Origin: Chlorocebus sabaeus
Lineage: Eukaryota; Chordata; Mammalia; Primates; Cercopithecidae
Length of the DNA stretch: 64,000 nt
Assembly: GCF_047675955.1 (NCBI RefSeq)
Contig: NC_132909.1
Span: 44,567,931 to 44,631,930 of the forward strand
Reading direction: 5' to 3'
Below are positions 54,677 to 64,000 of the stretch, piece by piece. The notes under the pieces were generated by a model. That model was not told the DNA's origin. It searched no databases and saw only the letters and a list, made by a program, of their open reading frames with translations. Made by a program: the position numbers and the translations under genes. Position 1 is the stretch's first letter. Every line of letters starts with the position of its first letter.

Positions 54677-55018
54677 GAACTGGGCTGGGATCAGTGGCTC
54701 ATAAGTGGATAATAAGTGCCTGTTATCCCAGCACTTTGGGAGACCGAGAAGGGAGGATCGCTTTGAGTCCAGGAGTTCGAGACCAGCCTGGGCAACATGG
54801 CGAAACCCTGTCTGTATAAAAAATTTAAAAATTAGCCAGGTGTGGTGGTACATGCCTGTAGTTCCAGCTACTCAGGAGGCTGAGATGGGAGGATCACTTG
54901 AGCCCAGGAGGTGGACGCTGCAGTGATCCATGATCACACTACTGTACTCCAGCCTGGTCAACAGAACAAGACCCTGTCTCTCTCTCTCTCTCTGTCTCTC
55001 TCTCACACACACACACAA
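54677..55018 (+). mobile_element. Alu with (TC)n(AC)n tail
   Basis: Older sense Alu with an aagtggataataagtg insertion near its head. Its tail is replaced by (TC)n and (AC)n microsatellites at about 54977-55015. Confidence 0.87.
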
Positions 55019-55733
55019 CCCTAGATGTTGGGAAACCAACAAGATCAGATTCCAACTGTGTCACAGGCAGGGAAACAGTATAGCCACATTCCCCCAGGCC
55101 AAAATAGAAACTGATTTCCAGAATGTGCATTTCACTCAATTGGTTTCACTGTGGGGGTCGTCCTCTCTCCCTGATGGGTATCAAGATCTGGCTGAACTTA
55201 CATCATCTGAGGAACGTTACATCATTTCATCCCTGCCTAGAGTTCAAGGTTACCAGGAAGTGAGATAAAATTTGACTCCTGACTCCTGGGCGAGGATCCA
55301 AAACCAATCTACATAAAACGCCTTGGCCGCCCGGAATTCCTCCTGCTCAGACATGCCGGGACATGCAAAGCTGCCAACTCCAGCCCCCAGGCCTCCGTTT
55401 TGAGACCCCCCCACCACCCTGCTAAGGGAACAACAAACTCGTTCCGGCACCAAAACCTTGAAGCTCCAGGCCAGAAGTAGGGGGGGGTTTCCGCTGCTGT
55501 GGAGTTTTACATATTAAAAAAGAAAAGTCAAAATCAGACAAAATCCGCCTTCCCACAGATGGCCCTGGTCTCCATGGCGACAGCTCATAGCTCGGTGTTG
55601 AAAGGACCACGACCCTCATGGCCACATCTGGGGCAGCAGTCCCACCCCGTCGCTTGGCCACCAACCCCATGCCTTAAGCAAGGTGGCCTCATTTTTGGCC
55701 CTAAAACCAAGACATGCCATCTTAAGTCCAGTT
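55019..55733. other. Unique sequence, possibly PGPEP1 3' UTR
   Basis: GC-rich, no repeat recognised. Nothing gene-like apart from short shadow frames. Confidence 0.35.
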
Positions 55734-56022
55734 GTTTTTTTGAGACAGAATCTCGCTCTGTCACCCAGGCTGGAGTGCAGCCGTGCAATCTCAGCTCACT
55801 GCAACCTCTGCCTCCCGGGTTCAAGTGATTCTCTAGCCTCAGCCTCCCAAGTAGCTAAGACTACAGGCATGCATCACCACTCCCAGCTAACTGTTATATT
55901 TTTAGTAAAGGCAGGGTTTCACCATGTTGGCCAGGCTGGTCCCGAACTCCTGATCTCAAGTGATCCACCCACCCTGGCCTCCCAAAGTGCTGGGATTACA
56001 GCCATGAGCCACTGCGCCCAGC
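55734..56022 (-). mobile_element. Alu element with an unusually long flanking repeat
   Basis: Complete antisense Alu. About 25 bp on each side are similar (aagacatg(c/g)catctta...gtcca). Confidence 0.88.
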
Positions 56023-56724
56023 TAAGACATGGCATCTTAGGTCCAATTTTCAGGGCAGGAGGCAAAAGTGGCCTCACCCCGGCATGGGGGGAAAAAAGAC
56101 ACTTTTGTTGTTGGCCAAAAAGCCTGCATTTTAACCAAAGGGAATATAAATTACTCTGTGCACAAACTGGCACTATTGGTTTAAAAAAAAAAAAAAGAGA
56201 GAGAGAGAGAAGAAAGAAAGAAACAAAAAAATATGCCATATCCCAGGGTAGTCCCAGAAAGGGCCAGGCTGTTGAGCACAGGTCAAGGTCGAGGACTCAT
56301 TGAGAGGCTTTTAAATTTGGTAAAAGCCAGTCTTGGATATAAAGTGAATTCTGAAATTCCTTCACCAACAGACAGGAAAGCAGGTGAACACGTGGCTCCA
56401 GCTATGGTATCGCAGCTCATGGACCCACCAGACCAAGATTCTCTCTGGGCATCTGGACCCCTCAGGCTGGCCTCCCTGGTCACGGCAGCTGTGTCCCCAG
56501 ATGCAGGGAGGAAAACGGGAGCAAAGAAAATTTTCAGCCACTTCCCTCAAATCAACCGGAGCTTTTGTACAGGAGGAGGAAGAGGAGATGGGCAGATCAA
56601 AATCTCTCTTCCAGATCGGATCCCCAAGTTGAAGAGCTTGTCTTTTCCTGGCCACACCCCAGAGGGTGGATGTCCCCTCGTGGGGTCCCCAGCAGGATGA
56701 GGTCTTAGGAGACCTGAGCGTTCC

Positions 56725-58476
56725 TCAGTGTTTGTGGCAATAGTTGATTTTGCCCTCTGACTGCTCCAGGAGGTCCAGCATCTCCTCAATGATGGCTCTC
56801 AGTGCCCTGCCCAGCTGGTCTGCGTTGTACGGCTTCCCCAGTGGGGGCACGTGGACGAAGGCTGATCGACCGTGACTCTGGTACAGAGAGGTGTAGTAGG
56901 TAAAGTCGCAGAGATATCTAAGCCGCAGGGCGTGGCAGGTAAGAGAGAGACCAAAACGGGGTCAGAGGGGCAATCCGCAGACCAAGGAGACAGCACTCAT
57001 CCAAACTCGAGGGAAGACCCCAGCCTCACCAGCCGCCCACAAGATGGAATAACGCTCTCCTCCCTCCCCAGGTTGGCAAAGATGAAAAAAATCACCAGGG
57101 GTGGTGGTGCGTGCCTGTAGTCCCAGCTACTCAGGAGGTGGAGGCGGGAGGACTGGTTGAGCCCAGGAGGTCGAGGCTGCAGCGAGCCCTGATTGTACCA
57201 CTGCACTCAGCCTGGGCAAGAGTGAGATCCTGTCTCTTTTAAGAAAACAAAAAACAAAAACAAAAACCTTGATAACTCCCAGTGCTGTGGCACATGTGGG
57301 GAAATGGGCAGAGTGAGCTGTTGCTGGTGGGAATGAACACTGGTTATCCCCGTGTGGAAGGCAATTTGGCAGGCTAGTAAAATTATAATCACCCAGGCTT
57401 TACAACCTGGTATTTCCATTTTTTGTTTGTTTATTGAGACAGGGTCTCACTCTGTCACCCAGTCTGGAGTGCAGTGGTGCAATCACAGCTCCCTGTAGCC
57501 TCAAACTCCTGGCCTCCAGCGATCCTCCTACCTCAGCCTCCTGAGTAGCTGCCAGTACAGGTGTGCACCATCACCACCAGCTATATTTTCTGTTTTGTTT
57601 TTTTGAGACAGAGTCTGGCTCTGCTGCCCAGGCTGCAGTGCAGTGGCACAATCTCAGCTCAATGCAACTTCTGCCTCCTCAGCTCAAGCGATTCTCCTGC
57701 TTCAGCCTCCCGAGTAGCTGGGATTACAGGCGTGGACCACATCACATCTGGCTAATTTTTGTATTTTTAGTAGAGACAGGGTTTCACCATGCTGGCCAGG
57801 CTGGTCTCGAACTCCTGACCTCCAGTGATCCGCCTGCCTCAGCCTCCCAAAGTGCTGAGATTACAGGTGTGAGCCACTATGGCTGGCCCTATTTCCAGTT
57901 TTTATTTTTATTTATTTTTTTGAGACGGAGTCATATTCTGTCACCCAGGTTGGAGTAGAGTGTTGCGATCTTGGCTCACTTCAACATCCGCCTCCCGGGT
58001 TCAAGCAATTCTCCTGCCTCAGCCTCCCGAGTAGCTGGGATTAGCGCCTGCCAGCACGTCTGGCTAATTTTTATATTTTTAGTAGAGTTGGGGTTTCACC
58101 ATGTTGGCCAGGCTGGTCTGGAGCTCCTGACCTTGAGTGATTCACCTGCCTCGGCCTCGCAAAATGCTGGGATTACAGGCATGGGTCACCACCACAGGGA
58201 GTGGCTTAGTAAACTCTGGTTTATCCACACCATGGAATCCTATGAAACCATTTACAAGGAATGCGGTATAGCCAGAAAAAAATGGAGAACTCGCCAGATG
58301 CATGTTTTTTTTTTTTTTTTCTTTGAGACGGAGTTTTGCTCTGTCACCCAGGCTAGAGTGCAGTGGTGCAATCTCGGCTCACTGCAAGCTCCACCTCCCA
58401 GGTTCACGCCATTTTCCTGCCTCAGCCTCACCAATAGCTGGGACTACAGGTGCCCACCGCCACGCCCAGCTGATTT

Positions 58477-58560
<84 letters not shown>

Positions 58561-61500
58561 AGTAGAGACGGGGTTTCACCGTGTTAGCCAGGATGGTCTG
58601 GGTCTCCTGACCTTGTGATCTGCCCGCCTCGGCCTCCCAAAGTGCTGGGATTACAGGCCTGATCGACCGCGCCCGGCCAACCAGATGCATGTTCAATGTT
58701 CACAAATGAAAGCTGAGGAAGAGAATTGTCAGTAAAGTGTGACTTTCGCCGTGTGACTCCATCCACATAAAAGCAAAGCAAAACAAGACAAAATCGTAAA
58801 GCAGCAGGCCAAGTGATGTATATATGTACAGAAACATGTCTGTCAGTAGGAGCTTCATGGTTTCAGTGTCTGACTTATCAGAGGGACCACTATGGAAAAA
58901 GAGAGGGAATGAGAATTTTTCCCAATTAGATATATGAGGATACGTTCTAGAGTTACCTGTAATTAAAAATTAATTTTATAAAGAGACTGATGGAAGCTGG
59001 GTATGGTGGCTCACACCTGTCGTCCCAGCACTTTGGGAGGCTGAGGTGGGAGGATCCCTTGAGTCCAGGAGTTCGAGACCAGCCTGGGCAACATTGCAAC
59101 ACCCTGTCTCTATCAAAAATACAAAAAAATTGGGCTGGGCAGCCAGGCGCGGTAGCTCACGCCTATAATCCCAGCACTTTGGGAGACTAAGGCAGGTGGA
59201 TCACCTGAGGTCAGGAGTTCAAGACCAGCCTGGCCAACATGGTGAAACGTCTCAACTAAAAATACAAAAATTTTCTGGGCATGGTGGCAGGCACCTGCAG
59301 TCCCAGCTACTTGGGAGGCTGAAGCAGGAGAATCACCTGAACCTGGGAGGCAGAGGTTGCAGTGAGCTAAGATTGTGCCATTGCACTCCAGCCTGGGCAA
59401 TAAGAGCAAAACTCTGTCTTAAAAAAAAAAAAAAAAAATTGGGCTGGGCACAGAGGCTCAACCTGTAATTCTAGCACCTTGGGAGGTCAACGTGGGCGTA
59501 CTGCTTGAGCTCAGGAGTTCAACACCAGCCTGGGCAACATGGTGAAACACCATCACTACTAAAAATACAAAAATTAGCTTGGTATTGTGGTGGGTGCCTA
59601 TAATCCCAGCTACCCGGGAGGCTGAGGCAGGAGAATCACTTGAACCCAGGAGGTGGAGATTGCAGTGAAACAAGATCGAGCCACTGCACTCCAACCTGGG
59701 CGACAAAGCTAGATGCAGTCTCAAAAAAAACAATAAATAAATAAAATAAAATAAAATAAAATTAGGCCAGGCACGGTGGCTCATGCTTGTAATCCTAGCA
59801 CTTTGGGAGGCCGAGGCAGGCGAATCACCTGAGGTCAGGAGTTTGAGACCAGCCTGGTCAACATGATAAAACCCTATCTCTACTAAAAATACAAAAATTA
59901 GCTGGGTGTGGTGGCGGGCGCCTATAATCCCAGCCACTCAGGAGGCTGAGGCAGGAGAATCGCTTGAACCCAGGAGGCGGAGGTTGCAGCAAGCCAAGAT
60001 TGTGCCACGGTACTGCAGCCTGGCTCCAGCCTGGGTGACAGGGCAAGACTCTGTCTCAAAAAAAAAAAAACAAAAAAAACAAAAAAAACAATTAGCTGGG
60101 TTTGGTTGTGCTACCTGGGAGGCTGAGGTGGGAGGATCACCTAAGCCCAAAAAGTCAAGGCTGCAGTGAGCTGTGATTTTACCACTGCACTCTAGCCTGG
60201 GCTACAGAATGAGATCCCGCCAAAACAAACAAACAAATAACAATTAGTTTTCAATTAAAAAGGAGAAAAAAACGGTAGCTTTAAAAAGAACTCAGTGGTG
60301 TGCGGTGGCTTTTGCCTATAATCCCAGCACTTTGGGAGGCTGAGGCAGGAGGATCACTTGAGCCCAGTTATTCAAGAGCTGTCTGGGCAATGTAGCAAGA
60401 TTCTGTCTCTACAAAAAATACAAAAATTAGCTGGATGTGGTGGTGTGCATCTGTAGTCCCCGCCACTCGGGAGGCTGAGCAGGGGGATCACTTAATCTCA
60501 GGAGGTCGAGGCTGCAGTGAGCCCTGATTATACCACTGGACTCCAGCCTAGGCAACAGAGTGAGACCCTCTCTCCAAAAACAAAAATTCTGACGGTAAAT
60601 CCAGGCACTCCTTCCTTCAGTCAATCAACTGCACTGACCAACAGCCGCCTTTGAGTTGGACAAGTGCACAGATTAGGGAGAAGTGAGGAAGCAGGTGCTG
60701 GGAGGGTATAACTTGGTCTGGGGAGTTGGAGAGGCCTAAAGTCACAAGGAGGTGACTCGTGTTGGAGTTAAGACTGGAAAGAGGGCCAGGCGCGGTGGCT
60801 CAGGCCTGTAATCCCAGCACTTTGGGAGGCTGAGGCAGGTGGATCACTTGAGGTCGGGAGTTCGAGACCACCCTAGTGTGGCCAAAATGGCGAAACCCCG
60901 CCTCTACCAAAAAATACAAAAGTTAGCCGGATATGATGGCGCACGCCTGTAATCCCAGCTACTTGGGAGGCTGGGGCAGGAGAATCACTTGAACATCAGA
61001 GGCGGAGGTTGCAGTGAGCCAAGATTGCGCCATTGCACTCCAGCCTGTGCAACAGAGCGAGACTCCATCTCAAAAAACAAAAACAAAAACAAGACTGGAA
61101 AGAGGAGTTCCCAGAGGAAGGTGTTTTGGGCAGAGGCCATAGGGCATGCAAAGGCCCTGAGGCTGGAGTGAGCTTGGTGTGTTTGAGGAGCAGAAGGAAG
61201 CCGGTTTATGTGTCTGGACTGCGATGGACATGGGGTGATTAGAGGCAGAGCAGGGTGGAGAGGCGGGCCAAGCACCAGGGTTGGGATTTTATTCTACGTG
61301 CAATGGGAGCCATAGGGAAGGTCTAGGAAAGGGACACATGCATTTATTTATTTAGAGCCAACAGTGTCTTGTTCTGTTACCCAGGCTGGAGTGCAGTGGC
61401 GCTATCACAGCTCACTGCAGCCTCGAATTCCAGGCTCCAGCAATCCTCCCGCCTCAGTCTGCCATTTTTTTATTTGTTAAGATGGGGTCTCCTTATGTTG

Positions 61501-63265
61501 CCCAGGTTGGTCTTGAACTCCTGGGCTCAAGGGATCCTCCTGCCTTGGCCTCCCAAAGTGCTAGGATTATAGGTGTGAACCACTGCACCTGGCCCTGATT
61601 TAAATTTATAAAAGAACTTTTGCAATAGGTTGGATCATCTCCTCAACATTCATATTCACCTGGGACCTCAGAATGTGACGTTATTTGGGCTAGGTTTGGT
61701 GGCTCATGCCTGTAATCCCAGCACTTTAGGAGGCTGAGGAGGATGGAGCACCTGAAGTCGGGAGCTCGAGACCAGCCTGACCAACATGGTGAAACCCCAT
61801 CTCTACTAAAAATACAAAAAATTAGCTGGGCGTGATGACGCATGCCTGTAATCCCAGCTACTTGGTAGCCTGGAGCAGGAGAGTTGTTTGAATCCAGAAG
61901 GTGGAGGTTGCAATGAGCCGAGATTGCACCATTGCATTCCAGCCTGGACAACAAGAGTAAAACTCCGTCTCAAAAAAAAAAAAGAATGCCATCTTATTTG
62001 GAAAGAGGATCTTTGCAGACGTAATTAGTTACATTAAGATGAGGTCAGCTGGGCACAGTGGCTCACGCCTGTAATCCCAACACTTTGGGAGGCGGAGGTG
62101 GGCGGATCACCGGAGGTTGGGAGTTCGAGACCAGCCTGACCAACATGGAGAAACTCTGTCCCTAATAAAAATACAAAATTAGTCATGCGTAGTGGTGCAT
62201 GCCTATAATTACAAATACAAAATTAGTCATGCGTAGTGGTGCAAGCTACTTGGGAGGCTGGCGCAGGAGAACCGCTTGAACCCAAGAGGTGGAGGTTGCA
62301 GTGAGCTGAGATCACGCCATTGCACTCCAGCCTGGGCAACAAGAGCAAAACTCCGTCTCAAAAAAATTAAAAAAAAAAAAAAAAAAAAAAGATGAGGTTA
62401 TACTGGATTAGGATGAGTCCTAAATATGACTGGTGTCCTAATAAGAAGACCATATGGCCACACACAAACGGAAGAAGGTTATGTGAGGATGGGCGCGGGG
62501 ACTGGAGTGATGTGTCTACAATCCAAGGATGGTTGGCAGCCACCAGCTGCAGGAGAGATGCCTGGGACAGATTCACCCTCAGCACCTCCAGAAGGAACCA
62601 GTCCTGCTAGTACTTTGACCTTGGACTTCTGACTTCCAAGGCTGTTACACAATATGCTTCTGTTATGTGAAACCACCCAGTTTGTGGGTATTTGTTACAG
62701 CAGCTCCAGGAAATTAACACAGAAACTGACTGATTGGGTTGCGGTGGAGGCAGCAGGGAGGAAGACTGAGGTGGAGCCTGGGGCACTATCCAGGTGGGAT
62801 GATGCTGGGGGCCGCGGTGGGGACCGTGATGGTGGGGAGAAGTGGGCAGATCCATGAGTCCCAGAAGCAGAATCGACAGCACCTGCTACATACAAATACT
62901 TGGCTCTGTGCCTCGTATACACTGAGTGCTTGGTCCAAAGAGGCCAAGGTCAACACACTTGACTTGTTCCACACCAGACTCAGCGAGTGGAGGAGGGAAA
63001 TCCCCACTCACCCCCACCCCACAGGGCCCTACCTGCCAGCATCCTGTGAGATGGTCACCGACACATCCAGGCCCAACGTGGTGACTCGCTTGCACACAGC
63101 GTCCATGTCGATGATGGAGTCAATGCTTTCAGGCCCATCCTCCACGCAGCACTGGGAGCCGGGGCAGAAGCGGCAGTTGTCCAGCCCCTTGTAGCCCTTG
63201 TTGTGTCCACATTTCTCCAGTGTGACTGTGGTCGCCATGCCTGACACCCCCACATGCACCACCAG
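56725..63265 (-). CDS. PGPEP1: Pyroglutamyl-peptidase I, last two coding exons (partial in window)
   Basis: The coding part is complement(join(56725..56917, 63033..63265)). It corresponds to residues 69-209 of the 209-residue human protein as I recall it. The enzyme is a cytosolic cysteine peptidase of family C15 that removes N-terminal pyroglutamate from peptides such as TRH and GnRH. The upstream exon starts after ctgtatgcag with LVVHVGVSG and ends ...SQDAG + AG|gtaggg (phase 2). The final exon starts after gcggcttag with YLCDFTYY and ends INYCHKH, TGA. All three catalytic residues fall in these exons at the expected places: Glu85 (VTLEKCG), Cys149 (YLCDF) and His168 (FVHVP). The protein looks intact and nearly unchanged from human. 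Exons 1-3 must lie beyond position 64000. Confidence 0.95.
57092..57269 (+). mobile_element. Alu monomer fragment
   Basis: Sense right-arm-like monomer with a (CA3-5)n tail. Followed by an L1M fragment (ggtgggaatgaacactgg, gcaatttggcaggct). Confidence 0.8.
57420..57890 (-). mobile_element. Partial Alu and full Alu
   Basis: Antisense left-arm portion 57421-57589 directly followed by a complete antisense Alu 57592-57890. Confidence 0.87.
57905..58193 (-). mobile_element. Alu element
   Basis: Complete antisense Alu inside L1M sequence, which resumes at 58195 (ctctggtttatccacacc). Confidence 0.9.
58303..58680 (-). mobile_element. AluY with internal (TG)n(TA)n(T)n tract
   Basis: Antisense AluY. 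ccagatgcatg is on both sides. The middle A-rich region has expanded to about 85 bp: (tg)n, then (ta)n at 58493-58531, then about 30 T. Confidence 0.92.
58994..60235 (+). mobile_element. Tandem chain of sense Alus
   Basis: Left monomer 58994-59133, then full Alus 59144-59438, 59443-59763 (tail (AAAAT)n) and 59764-60089, then a right-arm remainder 60090-60235. The repeat aaattgggctgggca brackets the second, showing stepwise insertion into tails. Confidence 0.87.
60293..60592 (+). mobile_element. Alu element (older)
   Basis: Divergent sense Alu. Confidence 0.87.
60785..61098 (+). mobile_element. Alu element with target-site duplication
   Basis: Sense Alu. The repeat aagactggaaagagg is on both sides. 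Confidence 0.92.
61099..61342 (+). repeat. Old interspersed repeat, family not assigned
   Basis: gggcatgcaaaggccctgagg ... ggattttattctacgtgc is a widely recurring old mammalian repeat pattern whose name I cannot give with confidence. Confidence 0.45.
61343..61597 (-). mobile_element. Alu element (older)
   Basis: Antisense Alu with an internal loss between the arms (ctcagtctgcca joined to tttttttatttg). Confidence 0.85.
61640..62735 (+). mobile_element. MLT1-type LTR split by two sense Alus
   Basis: MLT1 order: cctcagaatgtgacgttatttg / gaaagaggatctttgcagacg / gatgaggtta tactggattagg ... ggtgtcctaataagaag ... ttctgttatgtgaaaccacccag. Alus lie at 61684-61983 (target gaatg..c..ttatttg on both sides) and 62045-62390 (target gatgaggt on both sides). 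Confidence 0.82.
62391..62735 (+). repeat. Main body of the MLT1 LTR
   Basis: The longest uninterrupted part of the LTR described above. It lies 300 bp from the PGPEP1 exon donor. Confidence 0.75.
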
Positions 63266-63606
63266 CTGCATACAGACAGGGGCAGGACTTAACATGGCCT
63301 GCCCATGGGACTCGGAGGAGGTCCCCCTGAGGCCAAGGAAAAGGCAGCATCCTTACTGGGCTCTGCCTGGGGTTGTGTTGTTTCTGACCTCCTGCTGCTG
63401 GAATAGACCCCGCAGTCACTCTTGCAAAAAGGTATGCCACGTAAGACAGGCAAGAATTTGAAACATGCAAGGCTGTTCATTGCAGCTCTTCCTGTTATCG
63501 AAATCAAATACTGGAAACAAGCTAACTAGCCACCCAGAGGGAGTTAGTTCAATAAATAATGAGCTACTATGCAGCTGTTAAAATGCCAGCGCAGTGTTTT
63601 TATTTG
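63266..63606. other. PGPEP1 intron with L1M fragment
   Basis: Intronic. 63425-63600 resembles old L1 3' sequence (ggaaacaagctaactagcc, gagctactatgcagctg). Confidence 0.6.
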
Positions 63607-64000
63607 TTTCTTTGTTTGTTGAAATGGAGTCTTGCTCTGTCGCCCAGGCTGGAGTGCAATGGTGTGATCTCAGCTCACTGCAACCTCCCCCTCCTGGGTT
63701 CAAGTGATTCTCTGGTCTCAGCCTCCTGAGTAGCTGGGATTACAGATGTGTGCCACCACACCCGGCTAATTTTGTATTTTTAGTAGAGACAGGGTTTCAC
63801 CATGTTGGCCAGGCTGGTCTCGAACTCCTGACCTCCGGTGATCCGCCCACTTTGGCATCCCAAAGTGCTGGGATTACAGGCGTGAGCTACCATGCCCAGT
63901 CTTGTTTGTTCGTTTTTGTAAGAGACAGGATCTTGCTCTGTTGCCCAGGCAGGAGTGCAGTGGCACAAAAATCTTGGCTCACTATAGTCTTAAACTCCTG
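63607..64000 (-). mobile_element. Full Alu and an Alu running off the window
   Basis: Complete antisense Alu 63607-63900. A second antisense Alu starts at about 63915 and continues past the window end. Confidence 0.9.

Larger units (their letters stand above)
50376..56724 (-). other. PGPEP1: Probable PGPEP1 3' UTR / 3' flank
   Basis: This is mostly unique sequence downstream of the PGPEP1 stop codon, with five Alus. On the minus strand an AATAAA lies at 50397-50392 (gcaaataaaacag), the best candidate for the distal mRNA end. The size is inferred from the human gene spacing as I remember it. A shorter 3' UTR is possible. Open frames here (for example 50835-51170, 51484-51753 on minus) show no domain. 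Confidence 0.4.
56918..63032 (-). other. PGPEP1 intron between the last two coding exons
   Basis: GT...AG intron of 6.1 kb, filled by about 15 Alus, L1M pieces (57262-57420, 58195-58300, 58681-58985), an MLT1 LTR and other old repeats. No further exon seen. Confidence 0.85.

Noticed and set aside
781..64000. Polymerase III promoter boxes resembling tRNA genes
   Set aside because: The A/B-box-like segments lie within Alu left arms. No cloverleaf tRNA gene was recognised.

Overview
This is nuclear DNA from a primate, most likely an Old World monkey (macaque or baboon type). Two lines of evidence agree. The GDF15, LRRC25 and PGPEP1 exons encode proteins that differ from the human ones, as I remember them, by scattered substitutions only. 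Many young Alu copies also carry the left-arm/right-arm signature 'gcgaggtggcgggcgcc' plus 'gctgagatccggccactgc', typical of the cercopithecid AluYR subfamilies. The gene order PGPEP1 - GDF15 (with MIR3189) - LRRC25 matches human 19p13.11. The window is written in the opposite orientation, so LRRC25 reads on + and GDF15 and PGPEP1 read on -.

Layout. 1-17.9 kb is intergenic: a dense Alu field, a solo HERV-K(HML-2)-like LTR at 9381-10374, a 10-bp tandem repeat at about 11.9-12.5 kb and a 16-bp/64-bp higher-order minisatellite at 12.73-13.34 kb. LRRC25 occupies about 18.0-23.3 kb, with two coding exons. GDF15 lies at about 25.8-29.1 kb on the minus strand, with two coding exons and pre-miR-3189 in its intron. 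Three kb upstream of GDF15, at 31.9-32.4 kb, there is a decayed second copy of the GDF15 promoter and exon 1. Then come more Alus and old repeats, and a defective class I (HERV-H/LTR7-like) provirus at 39313-45602 that has itself taken four Alu insertions. The last part is the 3' half of PGPEP1: terminal exon at 56725-56917, penultimate coding exon at 63033-63265, with a probable long 3' UTR reaching toward 50.4 kb. The gene continues beyond position 64000.

The three genes do not form a pathway. LRRC25 is a myeloid membrane adaptor with a tyrosine-rich tail, GDF15 a secreted stress-induced TGF-beta superfamily cytokine, and PGPEP1 a cytosolic cysteine peptidase that removes N-terminal pyroglutamate. 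Alu sequence makes up roughly 40 percent of the window by my reading. Almost all other open frames are translations of Alu or of antisense exon sequence. The observations most worth following up are the GDF15 exon-1 relic, the p53-site/start-codon overlap and the CTCF-like core inside the furin-site codons of GDF15, the altered pre-miR-3189 stem, the exact 64-bp minisatellite periodicity, and the provirus and solo LTR, both with intact target-site duplications inside Alu elements.
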